A stretch of DNA of 8,025 bases from NCBI GenBank assembly GCA_002454335.1, contig DKIP01000076.1, forward strand, positions 1 through 8,025, read 5' to 3'. This stretch comes from Cytophagaceae bacterium UBA6715 (GTDB lineage: Bacteria; Bacteroidota; Bacteroidia; Cytophagales; Spirosomataceae). Shown here piece by piece: positions 1 to 6,726 of the stretch (position 1 is its first letter; every line of letters starts with the position of its first letter). The position numbers and the translations under genes are program-made. A model generated the notes under the pieces. It did not search any database. It worked only from the letters and a program-made list of their open reading frames with translations, and was not told where the DNA came from.

Positions 1-113
1 TAACATGCTTTTAATACCTTCTGGGCAACACCCAAATCAGCATTGAAAAACAAGGGAACAATAGGAGTTTCGGAAATGCGTTTGTATACTAAAGTTGAGC
101 TATTTCTTGCCAT
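1..113 (-). CDS. eda: KDPG/KHG aldolase, N-terminal fragment (runs off the left edge)
   Basis: Only the first 37 codons are present. The translation starts MARNSSTLVYKRI and continues through a segment containing IVPLFF (about residues 18-23) and VAQKVLKAC (29-37). This matches the N-terminal helix and first barrel strand (the 'VP' strand) of bifunctional 2-keto-3-deoxy-6-phosphogluconate / 4-hydroxy-2-oxoglutarate aldolases. The enzyme family splits KDPG into pyruvate and glyceraldehyde 3-phosphate in the cytoplasm. The catalytic Glu and Schiff-base Lys lie beyond the window, so activity cannot be judged. The ATG begins two bases after the kdgK stop, which suggests translational coupling, and KdgK makes this enzyme's substrate. 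The identification rests on a short stretch plus strong operon context. Confidence 0.8.
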   Translation of the reverse strand, partial: MARNSSTLVYKRISETPIVPLFFNADLGVAQKVLKAC

Positions 114-115
114 GA

Positions 116-1126
116 TTATCGGTTTAAACGACCACTTAAGTCGCCTTTCATTACTAATTCTATTTCATCCAAATTCGCCCGATTGATATCGCCTTCAATG
201 GTATGTTTCAAAGCTGACGCCGCGACCCCAAAGGCTAAGGACTTCGCCTCATCCACATAGATCAAATTCCCATATATATATCCGGCCATGAATGCATCAC
301 CGCCACCGATTCGGTCAACAATTTGTGAGATTTCAACCGTATCTGATTTCAACACCTCTTTCCCATCAAATGACATGGCAGAAAGCGTATTTTGCGAGGC
401 AGAAATTTGACCTCGCTTCGTATTGACGATCTTCTTCAAGCGAGGGAATTGTGCCATGATTTGTTTGCAGACAGAATGCCAACCGCTCTTTGTGCTACCA
501 TCCGGAACAATTCCTAAAATATCTTCGGCATCACCCTTACCACAAACGATAATATCGCAACCATCAATCAATTCCGGCATCACCTCTTGAACCGTTTTCC
601 CATATTGCCAAAGATTCTTTCGATAGTTCACATCTGCCGAAACCGTAATTCCTAAGGCATTTGCCACCGAAATAGCTTCGCGTAAGACTTGCGCTGCCGA
701 CTCTGAAATAGCTGGGCTGATGCCTGTCCAGTGGAACCAGCATGCATCTTTGAAAATTTCCTGCCAGTTGAATTCGGATGGACTTAAATTCGCAAACGCC
801 GAATCCGCGCGGTCATAAGTCACCTTACTCGGGCGCATTGCTGCGCCAAATTCCACAAAATACAGGCCCAAACGACCCTCGCCATAAACGATATCGGAAG
901 TATCAACGCCTACTTGGGCATAATAGCCTGCAGCTGCCTTACCGAGCTCATTTGCTGGGAAGCGCGTCACGTGTTTCGCAGGAATACCCAAATGCGCCAA
1001 AGCTCCAGCAACATTCGCTTCGCCGCCGCCATAGGTAATGTTAAAGGATTGGGTTTGCACAATGCGGGAATAACCTGGAGGACTTAAACGCCCCATGATT
1101 TCTCCAAAGGTGACTACTTTTTTCAT
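116..1126 (-). CDS. kdgK: 2-keto-3-deoxygluconate kinase (PfkB/ribokinase family)
   Basis: This is a complete 336-residue sugar kinase, close to the usual family length of about 310-345. It should phosphorylate 2-keto-3-deoxy-D-gluconate with ATP to give KDPG, the substrate of the aldolase encoded next. Visible motifs are an N-terminal FGEIMGRLSPPG strand (7-18), the sugar-binding GGGEANVAGALAHLG (33-47), a DVNYRKNLW segment (165-173) like the DxNxRxxLW of KDG kinases, and the PfkB signature DRIGGGDAF (271-279) with the presumed catalytic base Asp277. The usual GAGD is GGGD here, a common variant. The start is an ATG three bases after the uxaC stop. PfkB enzymes are hard to tell apart by sequence alone, so KDG specificity rests on the DVNYRKNLW segment and on lying between uxaC and eda. 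Confidence 0.9.
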   Translation of the reverse strand: MKKVVTFGEIMGRLSPPGYSRIVQTQSFNITYGGGEANVAGALAHLGIPAKHVTRFPANELGKAAAGYYAQVGVDTSDIVYGEGRLGLYFVEFGAAMRPSKVTYDRADSAFANLSPSEFNWQEIFKDACWFHWTGISPAISESAAQVLREAISVANALGITVSADVNYRKNLWQYGKTVQEVMPELIDGCDIIVCGKGDAEDILGIVPDGSTKSGWHSVCKQIMAQFPRLKKIVNTKRGQISASQNTLSAMSFDGKEVLKSDTVEISQIVDRIGGGDAFMAGYIYGNLIYVDEAKSLAFGVAASALKHTIEGDINRANLDEIELVMKGDLSGRLNR

Positions 1127-1129
1127 GCC

Positions 1130-2533
1130 TTATTCAAAATTAAAAAATGCCGATGCATTCTTGTACGAAATATCTTCTACGAGTTTACCCAACCAAGCGA
1201 TGTCGGCAGGTAATTCCCCATTCTCCACATCTTGTCCCAGTAAATTACATAAGATTCGTCTAAAATATTCATGGCGTGGGAAAGATAAGAAACTACGTGA
1301 ATCCGTTAACATCCCCACAAAGTGACTTAACATACCCATATTCGATAAAGCATTGATCTGCTTCTCCATCCCATCTTTTTGATCCAAGAACCACCAGCCT
1401 GAACCGAATTGCATCTTCCCTACGATCGTTCCGTCTTGGAAATTACCCGTCATAGTTGCGAGCAATTCATTGTCCCGTGGGTTCAAATTATAAAGAATTG
1501 TTTTGGCCAATTGGTTCGTTGAATCCAAATGATTCAAGAACGCCGAAAGGGGTTTCGCTTGTTCAAAATCGCCAATGGAATCAAATCCTGTGTCAGGCCC
1601 CAGAGAACCTAATAAACGGGCATTATTATTACGAATGGCACCCAAATGGAATTGTTGGGTCCACCCACGTGCATGATCTAAATGAGCAAAATATACGAGC
1701 ATGGCCGATTTAAATTGCCATTTTTCCTTTTTGCTGATCAATTTACCCGTGATTAAGCGCTCAAAAATTAATTCAATTTCTTCGTTGGTAAATTCTTCCG
1801 CATAGATATGCTCTAGGCCATGGTCACTCAAGCGGCATCCTGCCTCATGGAAGAAATCGTGACGTGATTTGATGGCTGCTTTGTAATCGGATAAATTACG
1901 AATCGATTGACCCGCAGACTCTGCTAATGCATTCACATATTCAACGAAAATAAGCTCATCATCCACCCCCATCGCCTTATCGGGACGGAACGTAGGCAAA
2001 ACCTTAATCGCAAATCCACTCGCCGCGATTTGCTTATGATAGCTCAAATTGTCGATCGGGTCATCCGTTGTACAAAGAGCCTTCACGTTCATTTTCAATA
2101 ACAAATTCCGCACTGAATACTCCTTTGTACGAAGCAATGCCGAACAATGGTCATATATCCGTTTCGCCGAATCTTTATTCAATAGTTCCGTTACACCAAA
2201 ATAGCGTTGCAATTCCAAATGCGTCCAATGATACAAAGGATTACGCATGGTATAAGGAACCGTTTCCGCCCACTTCATGAACTTTTCTTCATCGCTGGCA
2301 TTCCCAGTGATGTATTTTTCATCTACACCATGTGCACGCATTGCACGCCATTTGTAGTGATCCCCATATAACCAGATTTGGGTAATGTTTTCAAACTGTT
2401 TGTCCTCTGCGATTTGTTGAGGAACCAAGTGATTATGGTAATCGATGATGGGCATTTTTGCCGCAAAATCGTGATAAAGCGTCTGCGCCGTAGGCGATTG
2501 CAATAAAAAATCTTCGTTTAAAAAAGCCTTCAT
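1130..2533 (-). CDS. uxaC: Uronate isomerase (glucuronate/galacturonate isomerase)
   Basis: UxaC belongs to the amidohydrolase superfamily. It interconverts D-galacturonate and D-tagaturonate, and D-glucuronate and D-fructuronate, as the first intracellular step of uronate use. The protein has 467 residues, typical of the family. Landmarks are the metal-site strand DYHNHL (31-36, with the HxH pair His33/His35), TTDDPIDNL (155-163), FHEAGCRLSDHGLEH (228-242), FHLGAIRNNNARL (295-307) followed by GSLGPDTGFDS, and a C-terminal block with FGSGWWF (376-382) and TDSRSFLSFPRHEYFRR (410-426). The chosen start is the ATG at 2533, giving MKAFLNEDFLLQ, the usual N-terminus. The frame stays open to a TTG at 2569, but that would overlap uxaB and add 12 unconserved residues. 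The gene follows uxaB by seven bases and precedes kdgK by three. There is no sign of damage. Confidence 0.96.
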   Translation of the reverse strand: MKAFLNEDFLLQSPTAQTLYHDFAAKMPIIDYHNHLVPQQIAEDKQFENITQIWLYGDHYKWRAMRAHGVDEKYITGNASDEEKFMKWAETVPYTMRNPLYHWTHLELQRYFGVTELLNKDSAKRIYDHCSALLRTKEYSVRNLLLKMNVKALCTTDDPIDNLSYHKQIAASGFAIKVLPTFRPDKAMGVDDELIFVEYVNALAESAGQSIRNLSDYKAAIKSRHDFFHEAGCRLSDHGLEHIYAEEFTNEEIELIFERLITGKLISKKEKWQFKSAMLVYFAHLDHARGWTQQFHLGAIRNNNARLLGSLGPDTGFDSIGDFEQAKPLSAFLNHLDSTNQLAKTILYNLNPRDNELLATMTGNFQDGTIVGKMQFGSGWWFLDQKDGMEKQINALSNMGMLSHFVGMLTDSRSFLSFPRHEYFRRILCNLLGQDVENGELPADIAWLGKLVEDISYKNASAFFNFE

Positions 2534-2540
2534 AGGTTTG

Positions 2541-3992
2541 TTATATGTATTTCTGTACTGCAGCCTCAAATCCAGGTAATGCGCTTAGGTCTGCGCCCCA
2601 AAGATCCGTGTCAGCTAATACTTTATTCAAATCAAAATCTTTCCACGCCTCGTAAAAATAGGCCGCGTAATCACAGTTTATCAGATACATCTCTCCATTT
2701 GAATCTCCAAAGTACTTACCATTTTCTTCCTTCACCGCATGCATGAATTGCAAATAGGCCGCAAAGCCCATCGCAAACAATTCAGGTGCTTTCCCAAATT
2801 CTTGGTAGTATTGAACGAGCAATGGAATGTTTCGCATCCGCATTTTTGTCGTGTATTGAACCGTAATATCAATTAATTTATGGTTGATGAATGGATTACG
2901 GAAGCGATCCAATACCGACCGACCAAAGCGGTCAGCTACCTTGAAATCCATTTTATACGGAATCGCAAGCGCTAATTCGCTGAGCATGAGGTTCATCACC
3001 AACTTGCTCAAATAACCATTCGCCATCACATCTTTTACGAGACGGAAACCCAATAAATAGGACATCCCGCACATCAAAGTATGTGTTCCATTCAATAAGC
3101 GTAATTTAAGTTCACGGTAAATTTCGATGTCTTCTGCAATCACAACACCTGCATCCGCCTTCGCAAAACTCAAAACCTCCCGAACCTTTGCGCCGCCTTG
3201 AATCGCCCATAAGCGATACACTTCCGAGATAATCAAGTTTTTATCTTCATAGCCTAAATCGGCACAAATCGCTGCTGATGATTGTGCATCGGGCGCTCCG
3301 GGTACGATGCGATCTACTAAGGAATTGCAGAAATGATTAGCTTCTTGAAGCCAAGTAATAAACCCGGCAGGTAATTGATGATCTGCTGCTAATTTCAACA
3401 CGATGTCCTTTAATACATCGCCATTATTGATGATTAATTCGGTTGGGATGATGACCATACCTACGTCATTCGCACCTTTAAAATGTTGCCAACGAACATA
3501 AAGGAATGATAAAAGCTTCGCTGGGAATGATTTAGGACATGCCGCATCGATCGGGTCATTGGCATGGTATTGAATGCCTACTTCCGTTGTATTGGAAATA
3601 ATGACTTGCATGTCGCTACTCTTCGCGCATGCTAAAATTTCATTCCAAGCTGTTGCTGCAGTGATAGTTCTAGAAATAGATGCATTGATAACAGTTTCCT
3701 CAATAGCCAAACCATCTTCTATCCCTTTGATGCAGTGAGTAAATAATCCATCTTGCTCTGTAAACGCATCAGCTCCTGGACGGTCTGTTGATTTAACCAC
3801 CACGACGCGTCCCTTAAACTGGCCCGCTCGATTCGCTTTATCAATAAAGAAATCACATAATCCCCGTAGTAATACCCCTGTGCCGAATTGTAATACTTTT
3901 TCAGGGTAATCAAAAACGGCTGGGTTGGGAGCTTGAACTGAAATCTTGGAGCTAAATCCAGCGGCTAAATTTTGTCTATTTAATATGGCCAT
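2541..3992 (-). CDS. uxaB: Tagaturonate reductase (altronate oxidoreductase)
   Basis: This is an NAD(H)-dependent polyol dehydrogenase of the mannitol dehydrogenase family. It is expected to reduce D-tagaturonate, the UxaC product, to D-altronate. Its 483 residues equal the length I recall for E. coli UxaB. The dinucleotide-binding strand is VLQFGTGVLLRG (33-44). SNTTEVGIQYH (133-143) closely resembles the UxaB SNTTEAGISYH. NSLVDRIVPG (223-232) is the family signature, and KLRLLNGTH (296-304) supplies the presumed catalytic Lys296, Asn301 and His304. RFRNPFINH (363-371) is also shared with UxaB. The ATG at 3992 begins MAILNRQNL, like the UxaB start. It is the first gene of the operon, 58 bases after the terminator of the upstream gene. 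Fructuronate reductase (UxuB) is the alternative, but the SNTTE block and the length favour UxaB. Confidence 0.9.
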   Translation of the reverse strand: MAILNRQNLAAGFSSKISVQAPNPAVFDYPEKVLQFGTGVLLRGLCDFFIDKANRAGQFKGRVVVVKSTDRPGADAFTEQDGLFTHCIKGIEDGLAIEETVINASISRTITAATAWNEILACAKSSDMQVIISNTTEVGIQYHANDPIDAACPKSFPAKLLSFLYVRWQHFKGANDVGMVIIPTELIINNGDVLKDIVLKLAADHQLPAGFITWLQEANHFCNSLVDRIVPGAPDAQSSAAICADLGYEDKNLIISEVYRLWAIQGGAKVREVLSFAKADAGVVIAEDIEIYRELKLRLLNGTHTLMCGMSYLLGFRLVKDVMANGYLSKLVMNLMLSELALAIPYKMDFKVADRFGRSVLDRFRNPFINHKLIDITVQYTTKMRMRNIPLLVQYYQEFGKAPELFAMGFAAYLQFMHAVKEENGKYFGDSNGEMYLINCDYAAYFYEAWKDFDLNKVLADTDLWGADLSALPGFEAAVQKYI

Positions 3993-4049
3993 GCCTGATG
4001 CTATTGTTGTTCTTTCCTCTTTAAAGCTGAATAAGCCTCATTTTTACCC
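3993..4049 (-). promoter_or_regulatory. Presumed promoter region of the uxaB-uxaC-kdgK-eda operon
   Basis: This 57-base gap separates the DUF3467 terminator from the uxaB start, so transcription of the operon should begin here. The Bacteroidota consensus is roughly TTTG around -33 and TAnnTTTG around -7. The only -33-like element is a TTTTTGGG that overlaps the terminator T-tract. I see no convincing -7 element, no obvious operator palindrome, and no Shine-Dalgarno sequence before the ATG (reads CATCAGGC-ATG). The call is by position, not by motif. Confidence 0.35.
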
Positions 4050-4074
4050 AAAAAGCCCGAAGTTTTTCGGGCTT
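4050..4074 (-). terminator. Intrinsic terminator after the DUF3467 gene
   Basis: A perfect 9-bp inverted repeat (AAGCCCGAA at 4053-4061, TTCGGGCTT at 4066-4074) encloses a four-base loop. Read on the minus strand, the GC-rich stem is followed by five T residues. It lies 26 bases after the DUF3467 stop and before uxaB, so it separates the two transcription units. The plus-strand reading has no T-tract and no gene ending there. Confidence 0.85.
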
Positions 4075-4100
4075 AGGCAAGAATAAAAAATCTAAAACGA

Positions 4101-4421
4101 TTACGCTTCTCCTATTGGGCCATTATAGCTCATGGGAAATTGGAATCCGGAATCACTTCCATCCTTATTGATCGGTCCAAAACTATCTTCATAGCGCTGA
4201 ACGTTCTCCTGTAAGGCTTGCAATAAGCGATAAGCATGATCCGGGGTCATGACTACCCGTGATTTCACTTTACCTTTGGGAATGCCAGGTAAAATTCGGA
4301 TAAAATCCATGACAAATTCAGATGGAGAGTGGGCAATCAAAGCCAAATTTACATAGGCTCCTTCCGCCAATTCTTCAGGTAATTCGATATTCAGTTGGTT
4401 CTCTTCTGTAGGGTTTTCCAT
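4101..4421 (-). CDS. DUF3467 family protein of unknown function
   Basis: This small acidic protein of 106 residues has no signal peptide or membrane segment. It matches my recollection of DUF3467: an N-terminal acidic QLNIELPEELAEG (about 9-21), a central block AHSPSEFVMDFIRILPG (about 30-46), KGKVKSRVVMTPDHAYRLLQAL (about 49-70), and a Gly/Pro-rich tail ending GPIGEA. No catalytic motif is evident and the biochemical role is not known. The chosen start is the ATG at 4421 (MENPTEEN); a TTG two codons earlier is open but less likely. The gene follows the ABC transporter by 45 bases with no terminator between, so the two may be co-transcribed, and it ends at its own terminator. In Bacteroidota I recall this family commonly sitting right after rpoC; here the transporter gene lies between them. 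Confidence 0.85.
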   Translation of the reverse strand: MENPTEENQLNIELPEELAEGAYVNLALIAHSPSEFVMDFIRILPGIPKGKVKSRVVMTPDHAYRLLQALQENVQRYEDSFGPINKDGSDSGFQFPMSYNGPIGEA

Positions 4422-4466
4422 AATCAATTGTTATAAGTTTTGAATTTACTAAAGTGTACGGACAGA

Positions 4467-6602
4467 TTAAACCAATTGCCCATTTTGTTTTGCTTGCAAG
4501 GTAAAATAGACGGTCCCCTCATGCATGAGTTCGGCATGTGTTCCTGATTCAATGCAGGTCCCAGCTTGCATGACGTAGATACGATGGGCGTCTATAAAAT
4601 TTTGCATGCGATGGCTAATCAATACAACGCTGGGTACAAAATCTCGAATGGTACGCAATACCTGTTGTTCTGCCACAACATCCAATGCCGCGGTAGCTTC
4701 ATCTAATAGAATTAGTTCGGGTTGCCGGTACAATGCGCGCGCGATTCCAATTCGTTGTTTTTGTCCTCCAGATAAGGCGATTCCATGGTCTCCCACCATC
4801 GTTTCAAGTCCATGATCCAACTGCTTGATCATGCCTGCTAAGCCCAACGCATCAATGATTGCTTTCATATGTTCTTGATTAGGATTTGCTTCCCCTAAAG
4901 CAATATTAGAAGCGATGCTACCATTAAACAATTCAATTTCTTGAGGGACACAGGCGATTTTTTGTCGGAGTTCATCCGTCGACAAACCTCCCATCGATTC
5001 CCCATTCCAGGTAATTCGTCCCGAATTAATGGGATACAGTTTTTGAATTAAATGGAAAATCGTACTCTTCCCAGAACCACTTTCACCCACAATGCCCGTA
5101 AATTCTCCCTGATGAATTTCCATATTGATATTCTTGAGTACCATTTTTCTAAACCCATATTGAAAACTTACTTGTTGGAAAGCTAAGGTTGAACGTAATG
5201 GTTTAGGTTGTCTACTTCCCATATCTTCTACGTTTGTCTCCAGAATATCATATAAGCGTTCGCTGGCAATTTTAGCTGCTTGAAATGTTTTATTCACTTG
5301 TATGAGTTGTGCCATGGGTCCCGAGAAATAGTTGTATAACGTAAAAAGGGCGAACAATTCTCCCACGCTTAATCGAGCCTGCATAACTAAAGTACCTCCT
5401 TGCCAGAGTAATGCCAATAAAAATAAGGCTCGCATCATTTGCACGGCCCAATCTGCATGAAAATTTATCCGTTTTGATTGATAGGCTATATCCAGAAATG
5501 CAGTCAAATTTTCCTGAGTTTGCGCTTGAAGGGTATCATGAATTCCATACATTTTGATGCTTTTGGCCCGACTAATCGACTCAATTAAATGGTTTTCTAA
5601 TTGAGCTGTCTTTTCCATGATTTGCCTTTCTTGTTGGCGATTCCATCGATTACTCCAGGTATAAATCAAGGCATGCAACGGAATAAGTGGCAGCATGAAT
5701 AAAGCTAGCCGCTTGTCCCACCAAAACATGAGTACATAGGCGCTAAGAACGATGCTTACGTTTAAAAGCAGCTCGAGTAACACCTCATTAATAAACTGGC
5801 GAATTTTAACGGCATCGCTTACACGCGACATGATTTCTCCCACCCGAAAAGTGTCAAAAAATCGCTGAGGTAGCCTGAATATATGGCTAAAATACCGCTG
5901 CATGATGCCTTCGTCCAATGCTTGTCCAATGTCCAGCATTCGTCGTGCCTTGTAAGCCTGCAAACCGAATTGGACAAGTAAAACGCCTAGCATAGCTAAT
6001 GCGTAGTTTTGTAATAATTCGTATTGTTTTTGAGGGATAAGTACATCCGTAACTTGTTGGATAAAAAAACTTAATGTAAGACCCAACAAGGTATACAGGA
6101 TGGCCATGAGCCAGGTTGTAATCATTTGAAAGCGAAAAGGGCGAACGAGTTTCTGCAATCGTACAAACACGGAAGGCTCTTGCCGACCAGCTTGAAAATG
6201 CGCAGCAGGTTTCATCAGGATAATGATACCCGTCCAAAATTGACTGAACTCCCCCCAAGTCATTTTTCGACTTTGCCCGTCGGTAGGGTCCATGACAAAT
6301 ACGTAATTGTCAGTAAATCGATCCATGACCATAAAGTGCGTCAATCGATTTCCAAGTACCCCATGTACGATAGAGGGTAGTGGTGCATGGCTTAAATTTT
6401 CACGAGTACCTCGCAAAGCTTTGGCTTCAAAACCCATGCAAGAAGCCGCATGTAACATACCCATGAGATTTGTGCCTTGCAAATCCGTTTGTGCCCATTG
6501 GCGGATTTTTGCCATAGACACATGCAAACCATAATGCTGTCCGATAGAGGCAAGGCATGCAATTCCGCAATCCTTGACATCTTGTTGTTTGATCTTCACC
6601 AT
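4467..6602 (-). CDS. Peptidase-containing ABC transporter (C39 bacteriocin-processing exporter type)
   Basis: This complete 711-residue inner-membrane exporter should cleave a double-glycine-type leader from a peptide and pump out the cargo, working as a dimer. The N-terminal C39 protease (about 1-132) has QQDVKDCG with catalytic Cys12 and oxyanion Gln6, His89 in LTHFMVMD, and Asp105 in MDPTDG, so the triad is intact. Six hydrophobic segments follow, near 158-180, 199-216, 273-295, 298-315, 388-407 and 412-432. The ATPase domain has Walker A GESGSGKST (506-514), Q-loop Gln554, signature LSGGQ (610-614), Walker B LILLDE (630-635), D-loop ALD (639-641) and His664. All are canonical. The ATG at 6602 puts Cys12 at the normal distance from the N-terminus. 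No leader-peptide gene and no HlyD-type partner lie beside it. It follows the rpoC terminator, so it probably has its own promoter. The cargo cannot be deduced. Confidence 0.93.
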   Translation of the reverse strand: MVKIKQQDVKDCGIACLASIGQHYGLHVSMAKIRQWAQTDLQGTNLMGMLHAASCMGFEAKALRGTRENLSHAPLPSIVHGVLGNRLTHFMVMDRFTDNYVFVMDPTDGQSRKMTWGEFSQFWTGIIILMKPAAHFQAGRQEPSVFVRLQKLVRPFRFQMITTWLMAILYTLLGLTLSFFIQQVTDVLIPQKQYELLQNYALAMLGVLLVQFGLQAYKARRMLDIGQALDEGIMQRYFSHIFRLPQRFFDTFRVGEIMSRVSDAVKIRQFINEVLLELLLNVSIVLSAYVLMFWWDKRLALFMLPLIPLHALIYTWSNRWNRQQERQIMEKTAQLENHLIESISRAKSIKMYGIHDTLQAQTQENLTAFLDIAYQSKRINFHADWAVQMMRALFLLALLWQGGTLVMQARLSVGELFALFTLYNYFSGPMAQLIQVNKTFQAAKIASERLYDILETNVEDMGSRQPKPLRSTLAFQQVSFQYGFRKMVLKNINMEIHQGEFTGIVGESGSGKSTIFHLIQKLYPINSGRITWNGESMGGLSTDELRQKIACVPQEIELFNGSIASNIALGEANPNQEHMKAIIDALGLAGMIKQLDHGLETMVGDHGIALSGGQKQRIGIARALYRQPELILLDEATAALDVVAEQQVLRTIRDFVPSVVLISHRMQNFIDAHRIYVMQAGTCIESGTHAELMHEGTVYFTLQAKQNGQLV

Positions 6603-6626
6603 GCCTGAAATTGGCCAGGAAAAGAA

Positions 6627-6658
6627 GTAAACCTTATTCGAAAAAAGTATTTATCAAG
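6627..6658 (-). promoter_or_regulatory. Possible promoter of the ABC transporter gene
   Basis: Between the rpoC terminator and the transporter ATG, the minus strand carries CTTG (6655-6658) and, 18 bases on, TAAGGTTTAC (6627-6636). The spacing suits the Bacteroidota TTTG / TAnnTTTG promoter, but the match is imperfect at both boxes. The position, just after a terminator and about 25 bases before the start codon, is its main support. Confidence 0.25.
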
Positions 6659-6666
6659 ATGCTGAT

Positions 6667-6702
6667 AAAAAAAGAACCCCGAACGTTGCCGTCCGGGGTT
6701 CT
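6667..6702 (-). terminator. Intrinsic terminator of rpoC
   Basis: A 9-bp perfect stem (AGAACCCCG at 6673-6681, CGGGGTTCT at 6694-6702) is extended by three more pairs beyond one mismatch (ACG at 6683-6685 with CGT at 6690-6692), around a TTGC loop. On the minus strand it is followed by seven T residues (6667-6673). It begins 24 bases after the rpoC stop, so it probably ends the rpoBC transcript before the transporter gene. Confidence 0.9.
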
Positions 6703-6726
6703 ATAGTCTTTAGCGACAAACAGCAA

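Noticed and set aside
778..1713. Plus-strand open frames opposite kdgK and uxaC (778-1038, 1095-1325, 1456-1713)
   Set aside because: They are antisense to intact conserved enzymes, and their translations resemble nothing and are typical of shadow frames.
2534..2569. Extended N-terminus for uxaC from a TTG at 2569
   Set aside because: It would overlap the end of uxaB and add 12 residues not expected in the family. The ATG at 2533 gives the normal MKAFLNEDF start and a typical length.
4422..4466. The 45-base gap between the transporter and DUF3467 genes as a promoter or terminator site
   Set aside because: It is AT-rich, but I see no TTTG / TAnnTTTG pair, no GC-rich hairpin and no T-tract, so co-transcription is simpler.
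5887..6258. Minus-strand 123-codon frame inside the transporter gene
   Set aside because: It lies wholly within a well-supported gene in another frame, and its translation shows no recognisable domain or proper low-complexity-free fold pattern.
6126..6534. Plus-strand open frames opposite the C39 peptidase region, considered as possible small precursor peptides
   Set aside because: They are antisense to conserved protease codons, lack a double-glycine leader, and the constraint is explained by the transporter.
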